Assembly: GCA_029248185.1 (NCBI GenBank)
Contig: JAQWJV010000037.1
Coordinates: 1-42,939 of the forward strand
Length of the DNA stretch: 42,939 nt
From: Flavobacteriaceae bacterium
GTDB taxonomy: Bacteria > Bacteroidota > Bacteroidia > Flavobacteriales > Flavobacteriaceae
Direction of reading: 5' to 3'
A model generated the notes under the pieces. It did no database searches. It saw only the letters and a list, made by a program, of their open reading frames with translations, and was not told the origin of the DNA. The position numbers and the translations under genes were made by a program. Positions 8,085 to 17,162 of the stretch are shown piece after piece (positions within the stretch are counted from its first letter, which is position 1; each line of letters starts with the position of its first letter).

Positions 8085-9097
8085 AGAGTTGCTTTAAACT
8101 GTTTTAAAAAACGTACATCATTTTCAAAAAAGAGTCTAATATCACTGATTTGGTATAGCAACATTGCAATCCGTTCGATTCCCATTCCAAAAGCAAAACC
8201 CGAATATTCATTAGGGTCAATGCCACAGTTTTCCAAAACGTTAGGGTCAACCATACCACAGCCCATAATTTCAAGCCATCCTGTTCCCTTAGTAATTCGA
8301 TAATCTTTTTCTGTCTCTAGTCCCCAATAAATATCAACCTCAGCACTTGGCTCAGTAAAGGGAAAATAAGAAGGCCTCAAACGAATTTTAGAATTCCCAA
8401 ACAAAGATTCTGTAAAATATTGTAAAGTTTGTTTTAAGTCTGCAAAGGATACATTTTTAGCAATGTATAAACCCTCTACTTGATGGAAAATACAATGTGC
8501 TCTTGAAGAAATGGCTTCATTACGAAATACACGCCCAGGAGAAATCGTTCGAATAGGAGGCTGGTTTTGTTCCATATAACGCACTTGAACCGATGAAGTG
8601 TGCGTGCGTAACAAAATATCTGGATCCGTTTGGATAAAAAAGGTATCCTGCATATCTCGAGCAGGGTGGTACTCCGGCAAATTTAAAGCCGTAAAATTAT
8701 GCCAATCATCTTCAATTTCAGGTCCTTCTGAGATGGTAAAACCAATCTGTGTAAAAATATCAATAATGCGATTTTTAACAACAGCTAGTGGGTGTCGATT
8801 TCCTGTTTGTATGGGAAAAGGAGTTCGTGTTGGGTCACTAAGGGTAGCTTTCCCTCCCTTATTGTTTAATTGAGATTGAAGCTCTTTTATTTTATCTGTT
8901 ACTGCGGTCTTGAGCGTATTAAGCTCTTGTCCAAATGCCTTTTTTTCATCAGCAGGCACCTCTCTAAAGGCGGCAAATAGAGCATTAAGAATACCCTTTT
9001 TTCCAGCATAACTAATTCGAAATTCTTCAATAGCTTGAGCATCCTTGCTTGTAAAAGCGTTGACTTGCTCCAAATGTTCTTTTACACGATCGATCAT
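8081..9097 (-). CDS. pheS: Phenylalanyl-tRNA synthetase alpha subunit
   Basis: This 338-aa class II aminoacyl-tRNA synthetase subunit charges tRNA-Phe as part of an alpha2beta2 complex with PheT, which is not in this window. It has the N-terminal coiled-coil domain (residues 1-90), motif 2 (SPGRVFRNEAIS, then HCIFHQVEGLYI) and motif 3 (FAFGMGIERIAMLLY). The C-terminus (ISDIRLFFENDVRFLKQF) is canonical. A 121-aa conserved protein ends 20 bases upstream on the same strand. Confidence 0.97.
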   Translation of the reverse strand: MIDRVKEHLEQVNAFTSKDAQAIEEFRISYAGKKGILNALFAAFREVPADEKKAFGQELNTLKTAVTDKIKELQSQLNNKGGKATLSDPTRTPFPIQTGNRHPLAVVKNRIIDIFTQIGFTISEGPEIEDDWHNFTALNLPEYHPARDMQDTFFIQTDPDILLRTHTSSVQVRYMEQNQPPIRTISPGRVFRNEAISSRAHCIFHQVEGLYIAKNVSFADLKQTLQYFTESLFGNSKIRLRPSYFPFTEPSAEVDIYWGLETEKDYRITKGTGWLEIMGCGMVDPNVLENCGIDPNEYSGFAFGMGIERIAMLLYQISDIRLFFENDVRFLKQFKATL

Positions 9098-9117
9098 GAT
9101 ACAAAAATAAAGTAGTT

Positions 9118-9483
9118 TTATGAAATGACCCCCTGCTTTAGGAAGTAATCTACAATCGCACTTTTGATTAAAACACTTTGCTCTCCTGCTTTTAAGTGAG
9201 GTAAAGGCTCAACCAGTTCAAAATGAGGCCATCCATCTTCGTCTATAAAGTCAAAACGATAGTAGCCAAAGGGTTCTAAAATGGTGCAAACTCCAATGTG
9301 AATTAAATTCACATTATCTTCCTTTTTAAATCGTTGATGTGGCTTTCCGAACTCCTGAAGTCCAATCAGATACAGAACGCCTTCAACATCTAGAGCTTCC
9401 CCATCAGAAAAGGTGTCCGTTAAAAAAAGAATTAATTTATCCCAACGTTCTTTTAATTGAGGATCTCTCCCATTTTTTGCCAT
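9118..9483 (-). CDS. Conserved hypothetical protein upstream of pheS
   Basis: This protein of about 121 aa is read from the ATG at 9483 (MAKNGRDPQLKERWD); a TTG two codons earlier is a less likely start. It is soluble, with no signal or membrane segment. It contains VEGVLYLIGLQEFGK and HIGVCTILEPFGYYRF and looks like a conserved Bacteroidota protein, but I cannot name a function. A CAAAGATA on the plus strand (9487-9494) reads TATCTTTG on the coding strand, a match to the -7 element only a few bases before the ATG, which would imply a nearly leaderless mRNA; no convincing -33 TTG was found. Confidence 0.7.
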   Translation of the reverse strand: MAKNGRDPQLKERWDKLILFLTDTFSDGEALDVEGVLYLIGLQEFGKPHQRFKKEDNVNLIHIGVCTILEPFGYYRFDFIDEDGWPHFELVEPLPHLKAGEQSVLIKSAIVDYFLKQGVIS

Positions 9484-9593
9484 ACACAAAGATACATTTT
9501 GGGTAGGATTATTTACTAATTATTTTTTCTTTTCACCTGTCCTTATCCCAAAAAAGTAGTCGTTTTATAAGCCTAAAATAGTACTTTAGTCTC

Positions 9594-10109
9594 ATGAATG
9601 CATTTGATGTTGTAGTCGTAATCTTATTGGCCTACTCCCTTTTCCGTGGACTTAGCAAGGGCTTCATTATTGAGGTCTCAGGAATGATTACCTTATTCTT
9701 TGGTATTATGGGTTCGTTTAAATTTTCTTCTTTAGTAGGAAATTACCTTACACAATACGTGGAATGGAGTCCAAAAATAATTCAAGCCGTTAGCTTTATT
9801 CTGCTTTTTATTGGAATCGTTTACGCCATTTTAATTTTAGCTAAAATGCTTACAAAAGCACTGAAAATTGTAGCTCTGGGTGGTCTCAATCGACTCTTGG
9901 GCGGGCTCTTTGGAATTATAAAATGGGGGATTATTTTGAGTGCATTAATCCTTGTTTTTAAAGAAATCAATTCCTTTATGACACTGATGTCTCCATCAAT
10001 TTTAGACGAATCTATTACCTTCCCTATACTTGAAGAATTGGGTGCTTTTTTATTTGATTGGGTTATGCAAATAGAAACCCTTCAAGAACAACAAATCGTT
10101 GTGATTTAG
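9594..10109 (+). CDS. cvpA: CvpA family membrane protein
   Basis: This 171-aa integral membrane protein has four hydrophobic segments (about residues 4-22, 27-45, 62-85 and 100-122) and the CvpA-type opening NAFDVVVVILLAYSLFRGLSKGFIIEV. CvpA-family proteins are linked to colicin V production and envelope or stress physiology; the molecular role is unclear. It is a single plus-strand gene whose stop overlaps the convergent batE stop by 4 bases (10106-10109). Confidence 0.88.
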   Translation: MNAFDVVVVILLAYSLFRGLSKGFIIEVSGMITLFFGIMGSFKFSSLVGNYLTQYVEWSPKIIQAVSFILLFIGIVYAILILAKMLTKALKIVALGGLNRLLGGLFGIIKWGIILSALILVFKEINSFMTLMSPSILDESITFPILEELGAFLFDWVMQIETLQEQQIVVI

Positions 10110-10906
10110 TCTTTTAAACTTCGGAATTCGGCATTCTTTATCCATCCTTCAGAACCATTTGCAATCCTAATTTTGTTCCATTCATCAAGAGATTCGAGTA
10201 ATTGAATCTTAGTTCCTTCGTGTAAGGTAAATTGAATTTCTCCTCTTTGGTTGGGTTCAGACCAAATATCTATTTTATTAGAGAAAAGAATAGCAAATTG
10301 AGTATTTTCTTGTTGTTGATTAATTGAAAAAGAGATGGCAAAACTACTCACAAATAGAAACAAGCATAGTAAAGAGATAAAGAAGAAGAATCGCTTCCAT
10401 TCTGTTGTCTTTAAAAATAAATATGCTATGAAAACCACTACGAATAACCATATCCATAGTAGCGTAATCCTAGACCAAGTAGCAAGAGAAAATAGACTGA
10501 AAACACTTTGTTGAATTTGTGCTAACTGGGATTTAGGAATGGCCTCAATTGCATCTAGTGTCATATTTTGAGCAAAAGCACTGTTGATCCTGATATCCGC
10601 ATTATCTGGATCTAATTGTTTTGCTTTTTCAAAATAATAAATACTCTCAGCAACATTATTTAATCGATAATATGAATTCCCCAAATTGAAGTATAAAGGA
10701 GCGCTGTGTTGTCCCATTTCAAGGGTCTGTTTATAGAATGAAACTGCCTTTGTAAAGTCTCCTTCATTATAGGCTGTATTCCCATCTTTAAAGAGCTTTT
10801 CTGGAGAATTTTGCGCACTTACCGTCAAAAAATGGATCATAATAAACCCTACAAACAGGCTTCGAAATCGCCTTGAAAACAAATTAAAAATCATTTCTTT
10901 TCTCAT
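10106..10906 (-). CDS. batE: BatE-like TPR/SH3 membrane protein
   Basis: This 266-aa protein is the last gene of the bat (Bacteroides aerotolerance) operon. It has an N-terminal signal or membrane anchor (to about residue 32), tetratricopeptide repeats (residues 35-105, LFKDGNTAYNEGDFTKAVSFYK and APLYFNLGNSYYRLN), two membrane helices near 140-160 and 172-193, and a C-terminal bacterial SH3 domain (about 205-263, EGTKIQLLESLDEWNKIRI). Its ATG overlaps the batD stop (ATGA). Bat proteins form an envelope complex with MoxR and VWA proteins; the exact function is unsettled. Confidence 0.85.
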   Translation of the reverse strand: MRKEMIFNLFSRRFRSLFVGFIMIHFLTVSAQNSPEKLFKDGNTAYNEGDFTKAVSFYKQTLEMGQHSAPLYFNLGNSYYRLNNVAESIYYFEKAKQLDPDNADIRINSAFAQNMTLDAIEAIPKSQLAQIQQSVFSLFSLATWSRITLLWIWLFVVVFIAYLFLKTTEWKRFFFFISLLCLFLFVSSFAISFSINQQQENTQFAILFSNKIDIWSEPNQRGEIQFTLHEGTKIQLLESLDEWNKIRIANGSEGWIKNAEFRSLKD

Positions 10907-12675
10907 AATTGTCGATCTATACTTGCAATAATACTACTTGCTTTTTCATAATCTCCTTTTATACTGACAGAAGAGCCAGGAGCGTATCGTGCCCGTTCAC
11001 AATTTTCAATTACAGCCACAAAGTTTAAGGCTGTTTGTTGATTAACTTTTTTGTCTATTAATAGACGTTCAATTTTATCTTTACTTAACTCAGTAGTCTC
11101 AATTTTCAATTTAGCTTTTAAGTAATTATGTAACGCACGTTCTAAAGCCTCATAAAAAAGAGCCTGATCGTGGAATGCTTTTTTCGCAGAACTTAAATAT
11201 TTCCGTGCTAAACGTTGTGCTTCCCGTTGCTTTTTACTTCCACTATCTTCCGTTCTTTCCAGTACAAATCGTTTCAATAAATAAACAACTAATAAAAGAA
11301 CTACAGGGAAGGTAAGAAGACTCCAAAAAAGAGTACTGTTCCAAAATGAAGCCGTTTTGATTGGGCTTAATTTGGTGTTTAAAAGAATAAAACGAAACGT
11401 ATTATCAGCAGTTTGAATGATTTGCTTTGGTGCATTTGTTATCTCTTTTTGTGAATCTGCGGCAATTGGCCCATCAAAAACATCTACCAATAAATCTTGT
11501 GATCGCACAGTCTTATAGCTTTTCGCTTTGGGATCAAAATATGAAAATTGAATCGATGGAATAGGATACTTTCCTTGGTATTGCGGGACAATCGTATAGG
11601 TGTCTTCTATCGTTCCCTCCATTCCTTTAAGCTTGATTTTTACATTTTCTTTGTGCTCAGGTTCATAAACTTCTAAGGTATTGGGGACGTTAATTTTAGG
11701 GAGATTAAATAATTTTAAATTTCCATTTCCTCTTACTTTTAAAGTTGTTTGAAATGACTCCGTAGCCTTTAATGCATCCTTATCTAAAATAACATCAAAA
11801 TCAAATTGACCAACAGCTCCAGTAAATCCTGCAGGTTGATTCTTCTTTGGCAAAGATTTAACGTTAATGACTCTTCGTCCTGCGGAAATAGTTTTTTGCC
11901 CTTGTGTAAGCAATCTTCTTCCGAAAAGATCTCGGCGGTTACTGGGAACGCTCAAACTCAAATTAAGCGTTAAGGGTTCAATATTGAGTTTTCCAGTTTT
12001 TTGGGGATAAAGCACTACTTTTCGCCAAACCACCTCGTTATAGGGCTCTCCTTTGTAAACTCCTTTGGTATTTACTCGTACTTGTCCAATTTTAATTAAA
12101 TGACTCCAAAAATCGCCATAGCTTGGAGATTCTAGTTCTTGAACATCGGAAATAGAAATAGGGTTTCTAAAATAGAGCTTATAAACCACAGAAATTCCTT
12201 CATTCAAATAGGGGTTCGAATTTGAAATTTCAGCGACTAGTTTAATATTTTCATCCGTGATATAATCAATATTGTTAGGGTCATTGGGTTTTTCTACGGC
12301 TTCAGTAACTTCAATTATAATGGGAGAAGTTTTATATACTTCCCCATTGATCGTTATTTGAGCTTGGTCTAAAGTGATTTTTCCTTTAAGCTTGGGGGTT
12401 AAAAAATAGGTGTAGGTTTTGGAAAAACTCTGTACCCCATTCACCCAAGACCGACTCACTGCCTGCTGAGGACCACTTACCACTTGAAATCCAGTAAAAG
12501 AGGGAGGATTGAAATTGTCTCCATTCTCATTCATCACAAAATCAACACGAAGACGCTCATTGAGTCCCAAACGTTTTTTACTCACTTTTGCATCAAAACT
12601 TACCTGAGCTTGTATTGAAAAAGTACTCAATAACAAGAGACTTACGAGTAATCGTGATGCTAAAATTCGAATCAT
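10903..12675 (-). CDS. batD: BatD family protein (oxygen tolerance)
   Basis: This protein of about 590 aa is read from the ATG at 12675; a TTG nine bases upstream would overlap batC and is less likely. It has a signal peptide ending near SIQAQ, a long periplasmic beta-rich region of repeated BatD domains (VSGPQQAVSRSWVNGVQSFSKT is typical), one membrane helix near residue 450 and a cytoplasmic tail with a basic helix. The batC stop lies 2 bases before the ATG, and batE overlaps its stop. Confidence 0.92.
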   Translation of the reverse strand: MIRILASRLLVSLLLLSTFSIQAQVSFDAKVSKKRLGLNERLRVDFVMNENGDNFNPPSFTGFQVVSGPQQAVSRSWVNGVQSFSKTYTYFLTPKLKGKITLDQAQITINGEVYKTSPIIIEVTEAVEKPNDPNNIDYITDENIKLVAEISNSNPYLNEGISVVYKLYFRNPISISDVQELESPSYGDFWSHLIKIGQVRVNTKGVYKGEPYNEVVWRKVVLYPQKTGKLNIEPLTLNLSLSVPSNRRDLFGRRLLTQGQKTISAGRRVINVKSLPKKNQPAGFTGAVGQFDFDVILDKDALKATESFQTTLKVRGNGNLKLFNLPKINVPNTLEVYEPEHKENVKIKLKGMEGTIEDTYTIVPQYQGKYPIPSIQFSYFDPKAKSYKTVRSQDLLVDVFDGPIAADSQKEITNAPKQIIQTADNTFRFILLNTKLSPIKTASFWNSTLFWSLLTFPVVLLLVVYLLKRFVLERTEDSGSKKQREAQRLARKYLSSAKKAFHDQALFYEALERALHNYLKAKLKIETTELSKDKIERLLIDKKVNQQTALNFVAVIENCERARYAPGSSVSIKGDYEKASSIIASIDRQL

Positions 12676-12677
12676 AA

Positions 12678-13502
12678 CTACCAATCTTTTTTACCTCTAA
12701 CAGGAACTCCTTTTACTTTTTTGGCATTTACTTTATCTTGAACTTTCTTTTCCTGATTGTTCATCGCATCCAAAAGACTTTGAACTTGCTGAGGAGATAA
12801 TTGTCCTTGTCTAGGGGGTTGTTTCTTCTCTTCAGGCTTATTTTCTCCTTCCTTTGGTTTTTGATCTTTCTTTTGATCACCTTCCTTTTTTGGTTCCCCA
12901 TCATCTTTGGACTCTTCCCCTTGGTCTCCCTCCTTCTCTTTGTCCTGTTCGTCTTTATTTTCTTTATCCCCCTCTTCGTCTTGATCCTTTTCTTTCTCGT
13001 CTTCTTGATCTTTATCTTGCTGATCTTTTTTATCGTCTTGCTCTTGCTCTTCTGGAGGTTTTTCTTTTTCTAAAAGTTCTTTAGCTAAGGCATAATTATA
13101 ACGTGTTTCTTCATCGGAAGGATTATTTCGAAGGGCATTTTTGTATGCCTCTACGGCTTTTTGATATTCCTTTTTCTGCATGTAAACATTCCCCATGTTG
13201 TGGAAGGCTTTATGTTTATCTTCTTTAGAACTTGCAAATTTTTGGGTTTGAAAAAAACGTTGAGATGCCTCATCATATTTTTTATCTAAAAAATGAGTAT
13301 TTCCAAGATTATAAAGAGCCGTTGCCTTTTCAGGCGCAAGTGATAGTGCTTTCCTGTACGATTTTTCTGCTTTGATATAGGCCTCTTTTTGGACGTCCTC
13401 ATTGCCCTCATAGATATGATTTGTCACCTTGCCTTCTTGTGCAAAACTTAAAGCAAAAGAGCAGTACAACAGACCCAATAAAAATTTACTTCTCATTTTC
13501 AT
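12678..13502 (-). CDS. batC: BatC-like TPR protein with charged tail
   Basis: This 274-aa protein has a signal peptide (MKMRSKFLLGLLYCSFALSF), then three to four tetratricopeptide repeats between about residues 28 and 150 (KAEKSYRKALSLAPEKATALYNLGN and two copies of the same pattern). Residues 150-235 are almost entirely Glu, Asp, Lys and Gln in DEKD-, DQDEE- and QKKDQ-type runs. A short C-terminal helical stretch (LSPQQVQSLLDAMNNQEKKVQ) is conserved in BatC. Its start overlaps the end of batB by 17 bases. The charged tail may bind partner Bat proteins (inference). Confidence 0.85.
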   Translation of the reverse strand: MKMRSKFLLGLLYCSFALSFAQEGKVTNHIYEGNEDVQKEAYIKAEKSYRKALSLAPEKATALYNLGNTHFLDKKYDEASQRFFQTQKFASSKEDKHKAFHNMGNVYMQKKEYQKAVEAYKNALRNNPSDEETRYNYALAKELLEKEKPPEEQEQDDKKDQQDKDQEDEKEKDQDEEGDKENKDEQDKEKEGDQGEESKDDGEPKKEGDQKKDQKPKEGENKPEEKKQPPRQGQLSPQQVQSLLDAMNNQEKKVQDKVNAKKVKGVPVRGKKDW

Positions 13503-14526
13503 TAAATAAATTCAATTTCTGAACCCATTTTGTTTTTGTTTCAAACAAAAATAGGTCGATTATTAGAAAAAGTAAAGCTGCAATTAAAAAAGGTTGAAAT
13601 CGATCTTTATAGCTCACAAATTTTTTAGCTTCAAACTCTTTTTTATCCATTGCTTTGAGTTGTTCTGAAACAAAATTCAACACGGATTGCGTGTCATTTC
13701 CGTCTTGATATAGGCCCTCTGTTGCCCTAGCTATCGATTCTAAAATCTCTTTATTACGTTTAGTAATTACTACTTCTCCATCAAAATCTTTTTTGTACGA
13801 TTCTACCACATTATTTCTTTTAATTGGAATGGGGGCTCCCGCTTCTGTCCCTACCCCAAAAGTGAAGATTTTTATCCCCATAGCCGCAGCTCTTGAGGCT
13901 GCATTTGATGCATCTTCAGAATGATCTTCCCCATCAGAAATCAAAAAGATTACCCGATTGGTTTGATCTTCATCATCAAAAAATGTTCCAGATAAATCAA
14001 TTGCACTATCTAATGCTGTTCCCTGTGAAGAAAGCATTTCAGTATTGAGTGCTTGTAAAAACATTTTGGCTGCACTGTAGTCGGTTGTTATAGGCAATTG
14101 TGGAATGGCCTGAGCGGCATAAGCAATAATACCCACTCGGTCACTTGCAAGTTGGTTTAAAATAGCCGAAACCAATCGCTTTGATTTTTCAAGTCGGTTC
14201 GGCGCAATATCTTCAGCCAACATACTTTTTGAAACATCAATTGCAAAAACGATATCTACTCCCTCTCTTTTAACGGTTTCAAGTTGGGTCCCTATCTTAG
14301 GATTCATCAAACCTAAAATCAAGGTAATCATTGCCAAACTCATTATGACTATTTTAAGCCCTGGCTTAAATCTTGAACGATTAGGGCTCAGTTCCTCCAA
14401 AAGTTCAGTACTTGCAAAATTGGCTTGAGTTTTTCTTTTCCATCGAAGTACTAAGAAATATGCCAGCCAAAATACGGGGAGTATGGCTAAAAAATAAATG
14501 TATTCGTAAGCGTCTATCTGATACAT
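13486..14526 (-). CDS. batB: BatB VWA-domain membrane protein
   Basis: This protein of about 346 aa is read from the ATG at 14526, 2 bases after the batA stop; upstream in-frame codons belong to the batA overlap. There are membrane helices near residues 10-27 and 58-75 and a C-terminal helix near 312-330. The von Willebrand A domain carries a MIDAS motif FAIDVSKSM (Asp97, Ser99, Ser101) and ISDGEDHS. VWA proteins of this class work with MoxR ATPases in metal- or substrate-dependent assembly. It is translated together with batA and batC. Confidence 0.92.
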   Translation of the reverse strand: MYQIDAYEYIYFLAILPVFWLAYFLVLRWKRKTQANFASTELLEELSPNRSRFKPGLKIVIMSLAMITLILGLMNPKIGTQLETVKREGVDIVFAIDVSKSMLAEDIAPNRLEKSKRLVSAILNQLASDRVGIIAYAAQAIPQLPITTDYSAAKMFLQALNTEMLSSQGTALDSAIDLSGTFFDDEDQTNRVIFLISDGEDHSEDASNAASRAAAMGIKIFTFGVGTEAGAPIPIKRNNVVESYKKDFDGEVVITKRNKEILESIARATEGLYQDGNDTQSVLNFVSEQLKAMDKKEFEAKKFVSYKDRFQPFLIAALLFLIIDLFLFETKTKWVQKLNLFNENEK

Positions 14527-14527
14527 C

Positions 14528-15532
14528 TTAAATAAAACTTTTAAATACAGTGTTTCTTCCAATCCATTCCAAGGCAATGAATCCTATTGCAAATAGAACG
14601 AGAAAACGATATTTTTCTTCGTAATTATAATACTTGAATTCTTCTACCTCTGTTTTTTCTAGCTTGTTGATCTCTGCATATATTTCTTCCAACTTTTTGT
14701 TATCTGTGGCTCTAAAATAGATTCCACCTGTGGCTTTCGCAATTTCTTGAAGTAAGGCTTCATCAATCTCAACTTTTGTAAGTGCATATTGAAAATTGCC
14801 ATTGGGTAAAATTCCAACCGGTGCCCGAGCTGTTCCATTACTTCCCAGTCCGATGGTGTAAGTTTTTATTCCAAATTCCACCGCAAGCTCTGTTGCAATT
14901 TTAGGATCGATAAAACCTGAATTATTTACTCCATCAGTTAACAATATAATCACTTTACTTTTTGCTCTACTATCTTTGAGACGGTTCACTGAAGTAGCTA
15001 GACCCATTCCTATGGCCGTTCCATCTTCTATTACCCCTTGATAAGAAATTTCTCTCAGGGCTCCTTTCACAATTCCTTTGTCACTGGTAATGGGAGTTTT
15101 AGTGTAGCTTTCTCCGGCGTAAACCACCAATCCGATCCGGTCTGACAAGCGATCATCTACAAAAGCAGAAGCTACGCGTTTTAGTGCACTCAATCGATCG
15201 GGTTTCAGATCTTGAGCCAACATACTGGAAGAAACATCTATCGCCATCACAATATCTATTCCTTTATTTGTTTTGGTTCTCGTAGAAACATCAACTGTTT
15301 GTGGGCGTGCAATCGCCAAAATAATCAACCCCAAAGCCAATATCCTAAAAACAAAAAGGAGCCGTCTTAGCAAAGACCAAAAAGAAGAATGCTCCCGAAA
15401 ACCAGCAAGACTTGGCATTTTAAGTTCTGCCTGAGCCTTTCGCCAAGTTACTATATGCCAAAAAATTACACCGGGCACTAGCAGTAATAACCAGAGGTAA
15501 TCAGGGTTTGCAAAATAGATTCCTTCAAACAT
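14528..15532 (-). CDS. batA: BatA VWA-domain membrane protein
   Basis: This 334-aa protein has membrane helices near residues 12-28, 58-75 and 308-326 and a VWA domain with MIDAS residues Asp99, Ser101 and Ser103 (MAIDVSSSM) plus LLTDGVNNSG. It is closely similar in plan to batB, reflecting an old duplication. It starts 3 bases after the stop of the 541-aa operon member. Confidence 0.93.
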   Translation of the reverse strand: MFEGIYFANPDYLWLLLLVPGVIFWHIVTWRKAQAELKMPSLAGFREHSSFWSLLRRLLFVFRILALGLIILAIARPQTVDVSTRTKTNKGIDIVMAIDVSSSMLAQDLKPDRLSALKRVASAFVDDRLSDRIGLVVYAGESYTKTPITSDKGIVKGALREISYQGVIEDGTAIGMGLATSVNRLKDSRAKSKVIILLTDGVNNSGFIDPKIATELAVEFGIKTYTIGLGSNGTARAPVGILPNGNFQYALTKVEIDEALLQEIAKATGGIYFRATDNKKLEEIYAEINKLEKTEVEEFKYYNYEEKYRFLVLFAIGFIALEWIGRNTVFKSFI

Positions 15533-15535
15533 TTT

Positions 15536-17161
15536 TTACAGTTCTTTTATCAATTCTAAACTATTCATGATCCTTTGTTCAATTTCAGAAGCATACCGAT
15601 CTTCCTTTTCATACATCATGGTGAGTATAATGGTCCCTTCTTCAAAAGTGAAAAGCAAGGCATTAAAATTACAGCGAACTCTTTCATTTTTCCCTTTTTT
15701 AGGATAATCTAAAGTCCCGTAAATTTTTACAACTGGGGTTCCTGAAGGAAGGGTTAGTTCATCGTTTTTCATTAAAATATTGACGGCTCCACTAGATTCA
15801 AAATTTGAAATTATAGAGGATACCAATGCTTGGGCTTTTTCTGCCTTTGCTTGTTGGGGGTCTTTATTTGATTCTGCTTGTTTGGGGTCTAGTTTTGGAA
15901 AATCAAACTTTAAATCAATATAAAAAGGACTCTCTAAACTTCCTAAACTAAATTGTTGAATCAAACTTTGTTCCGTTGGAATTCGTTCTAAAACCTCTGG
16001 TGTTTCAATTTTTAATGGGGGTGTTCCGTATTGACTAGTTACCCACTGACCACTATATAATGCTTTAGTGGGATACCTCAAAAGTGTATCTCTTACAGGA
16101 TAAAAACCATATACAAGCATAGAAATCACTAAAGCCATAACTGCTAAAAGACCCGTGCCAGAAAGACCCCATATCCACTGTTCCTTTCTTCGTTTTTTAG
16201 CTAAATATTCTTTGTAAGCTTCCTTTTCTTTCAGCTCTTCTTCAGTCGGTTCGGGCAGTGCTTCTTTGGTTTCCAAAACAACATGCGCTACTGTTCTTCT
16301 GTCTTCATTAGCAATTCTATATTCTGGCATAGATTTAGCAAATTTTACCAAATCGGCAGTCTTTAGTACTTCTCTTAAACTTTTCAATGTCGCACGATCC
16401 AAATCTAAGGTTCCCGCATCTTTCCGCAGCTCAAGTTTTATGAGTAACTCTTCGGAAGTACTCTCTAAGGCATCTATTTTTGCTTCCTCCTCTAAATATC
16501 GCCGAACTACATCCGTTAAGCGTGAATAATATAATTTATATTCATCTTGTTCTGAGGGTTGTACAGACTCTAAAGCTTTAAGCTCTTCTAGGGCTCGGTC
16601 AAAGGGGGGAAGTTCTCTTTCCCGTAATTCTTTTCGTCTTTTCTGAAAAAGATACGTGTAGGAAATTCCTATGACCAACAACGCTATAACCAATCCCCAA
16701 AGGACTCTTGAAATTAGTGCATCATAATTCTTATCCACTTGAGACAAGGGCTTAATGTCAAATAATTTCTGTTTCGTTGTATCAACTACCACAGGATTCA
16801 CTCGGATAGGAATAAGGTTAGCGATTTTGGAAAAACCATCCACTTTTACCTGCTGCTGAGGAATAAAATAATTCCCAGAATCAAAATGAATTAATGCATA
16901 TTTTTTGGTGTATAGAAAATGTGATTGTGTTCGAAGGGTGTCAATTGGGCTTTCTTCCAAAAGTTCAAAGGGAGCAAATATTGGATTTTCAGGAAAAAAA
17001 ACCTGTGCTGTACTATCTGCTTTTACTTGTAAAGTATAATTGAGTTGTGCCCCAATTTTAATTTGTGTTGAATCAACAGCCACATTAAGCACTGCTTTGT
17101 CTTGGCTCCATACTGAGCATATCATCAAAATATAAATCAAGAAAGAAAGTGCATTTTTCAT
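15536..17161 (-). CDS. Bat-operon membrane protein of unknown function
   Basis: This protein of about 541 aa is read from the ATG at 17161, right after the DUF58 stop. It has a signal peptide (MKNALSFLIYILMICSVWS), a periplasmic beta-rich domain reminiscent of BatD domains (about residues 20-145), a membrane helix near 152-172, a cytoplasmic helical part (residues 175-325, with LYYSRLTDVVRRYLEEE as in DUF4381-like proteins), a second helix near 335-355 and another exported domain to the end. This gene position between DUF58 and batA is usual in Flavobacteriia, but the protein has no common name. It probably belongs to the Bat complex. Confidence 0.8.
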   Translation of the reverse strand: MKNALSFLIYILMICSVWSQDKAVLNVAVDSTQIKIGAQLNYTLQVKADSTAQVFFPENPIFAPFELLEESPIDTLRTQSHFLYTKKYALIHFDSGNYFIPQQQVKVDGFSKIANLIPIRVNPVVVDTTKQKLFDIKPLSQVDKNYDALISRVLWGLVIALLVIGISYTYLFQKRRKELRERELPPFDRALEELKALESVQPSEQDEYKLYYSRLTDVVRRYLEEEAKIDALESTSEELLIKLELRKDAGTLDLDRATLKSLREVLKTADLVKFAKSMPEYRIANEDRRTVAHVVLETKEALPEPTEEELKEKEAYKEYLAKKRRKEQWIWGLSGTGLLAVMALVISMLVYGFYPVRDTLLRYPTKALYSGQWVTSQYGTPPLKIETPEVLERIPTEQSLIQQFSLGSLESPFYIDLKFDFPKLDPKQAESNKDPQQAKAEKAQALVSSIISNFESSGAVNILMKNDELTLPSGTPVVKIYGTLDYPKKGKNERVRCNFNALLFTFEEGTIILTMMYEKEDRYASEIEQRIMNSLELIKEL

Positions 17162-17162
17162 A

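Noticed and set aside
12801-13084. Two overlapping plus-strand frames rich in Phe, Leu and Pro opposite batC
   Set aside because: They are the complement of the Glu/Asp/Lys/Gln-rich tail of batC; the composition follows from that tract, and they have no promoter or partner.
14527-14577. Longer N-terminus for batB
   Set aside because: The added residues are out-of-frame batA sequence; the ATG at 14526 gives the typical BatB start and 2-base spacing.
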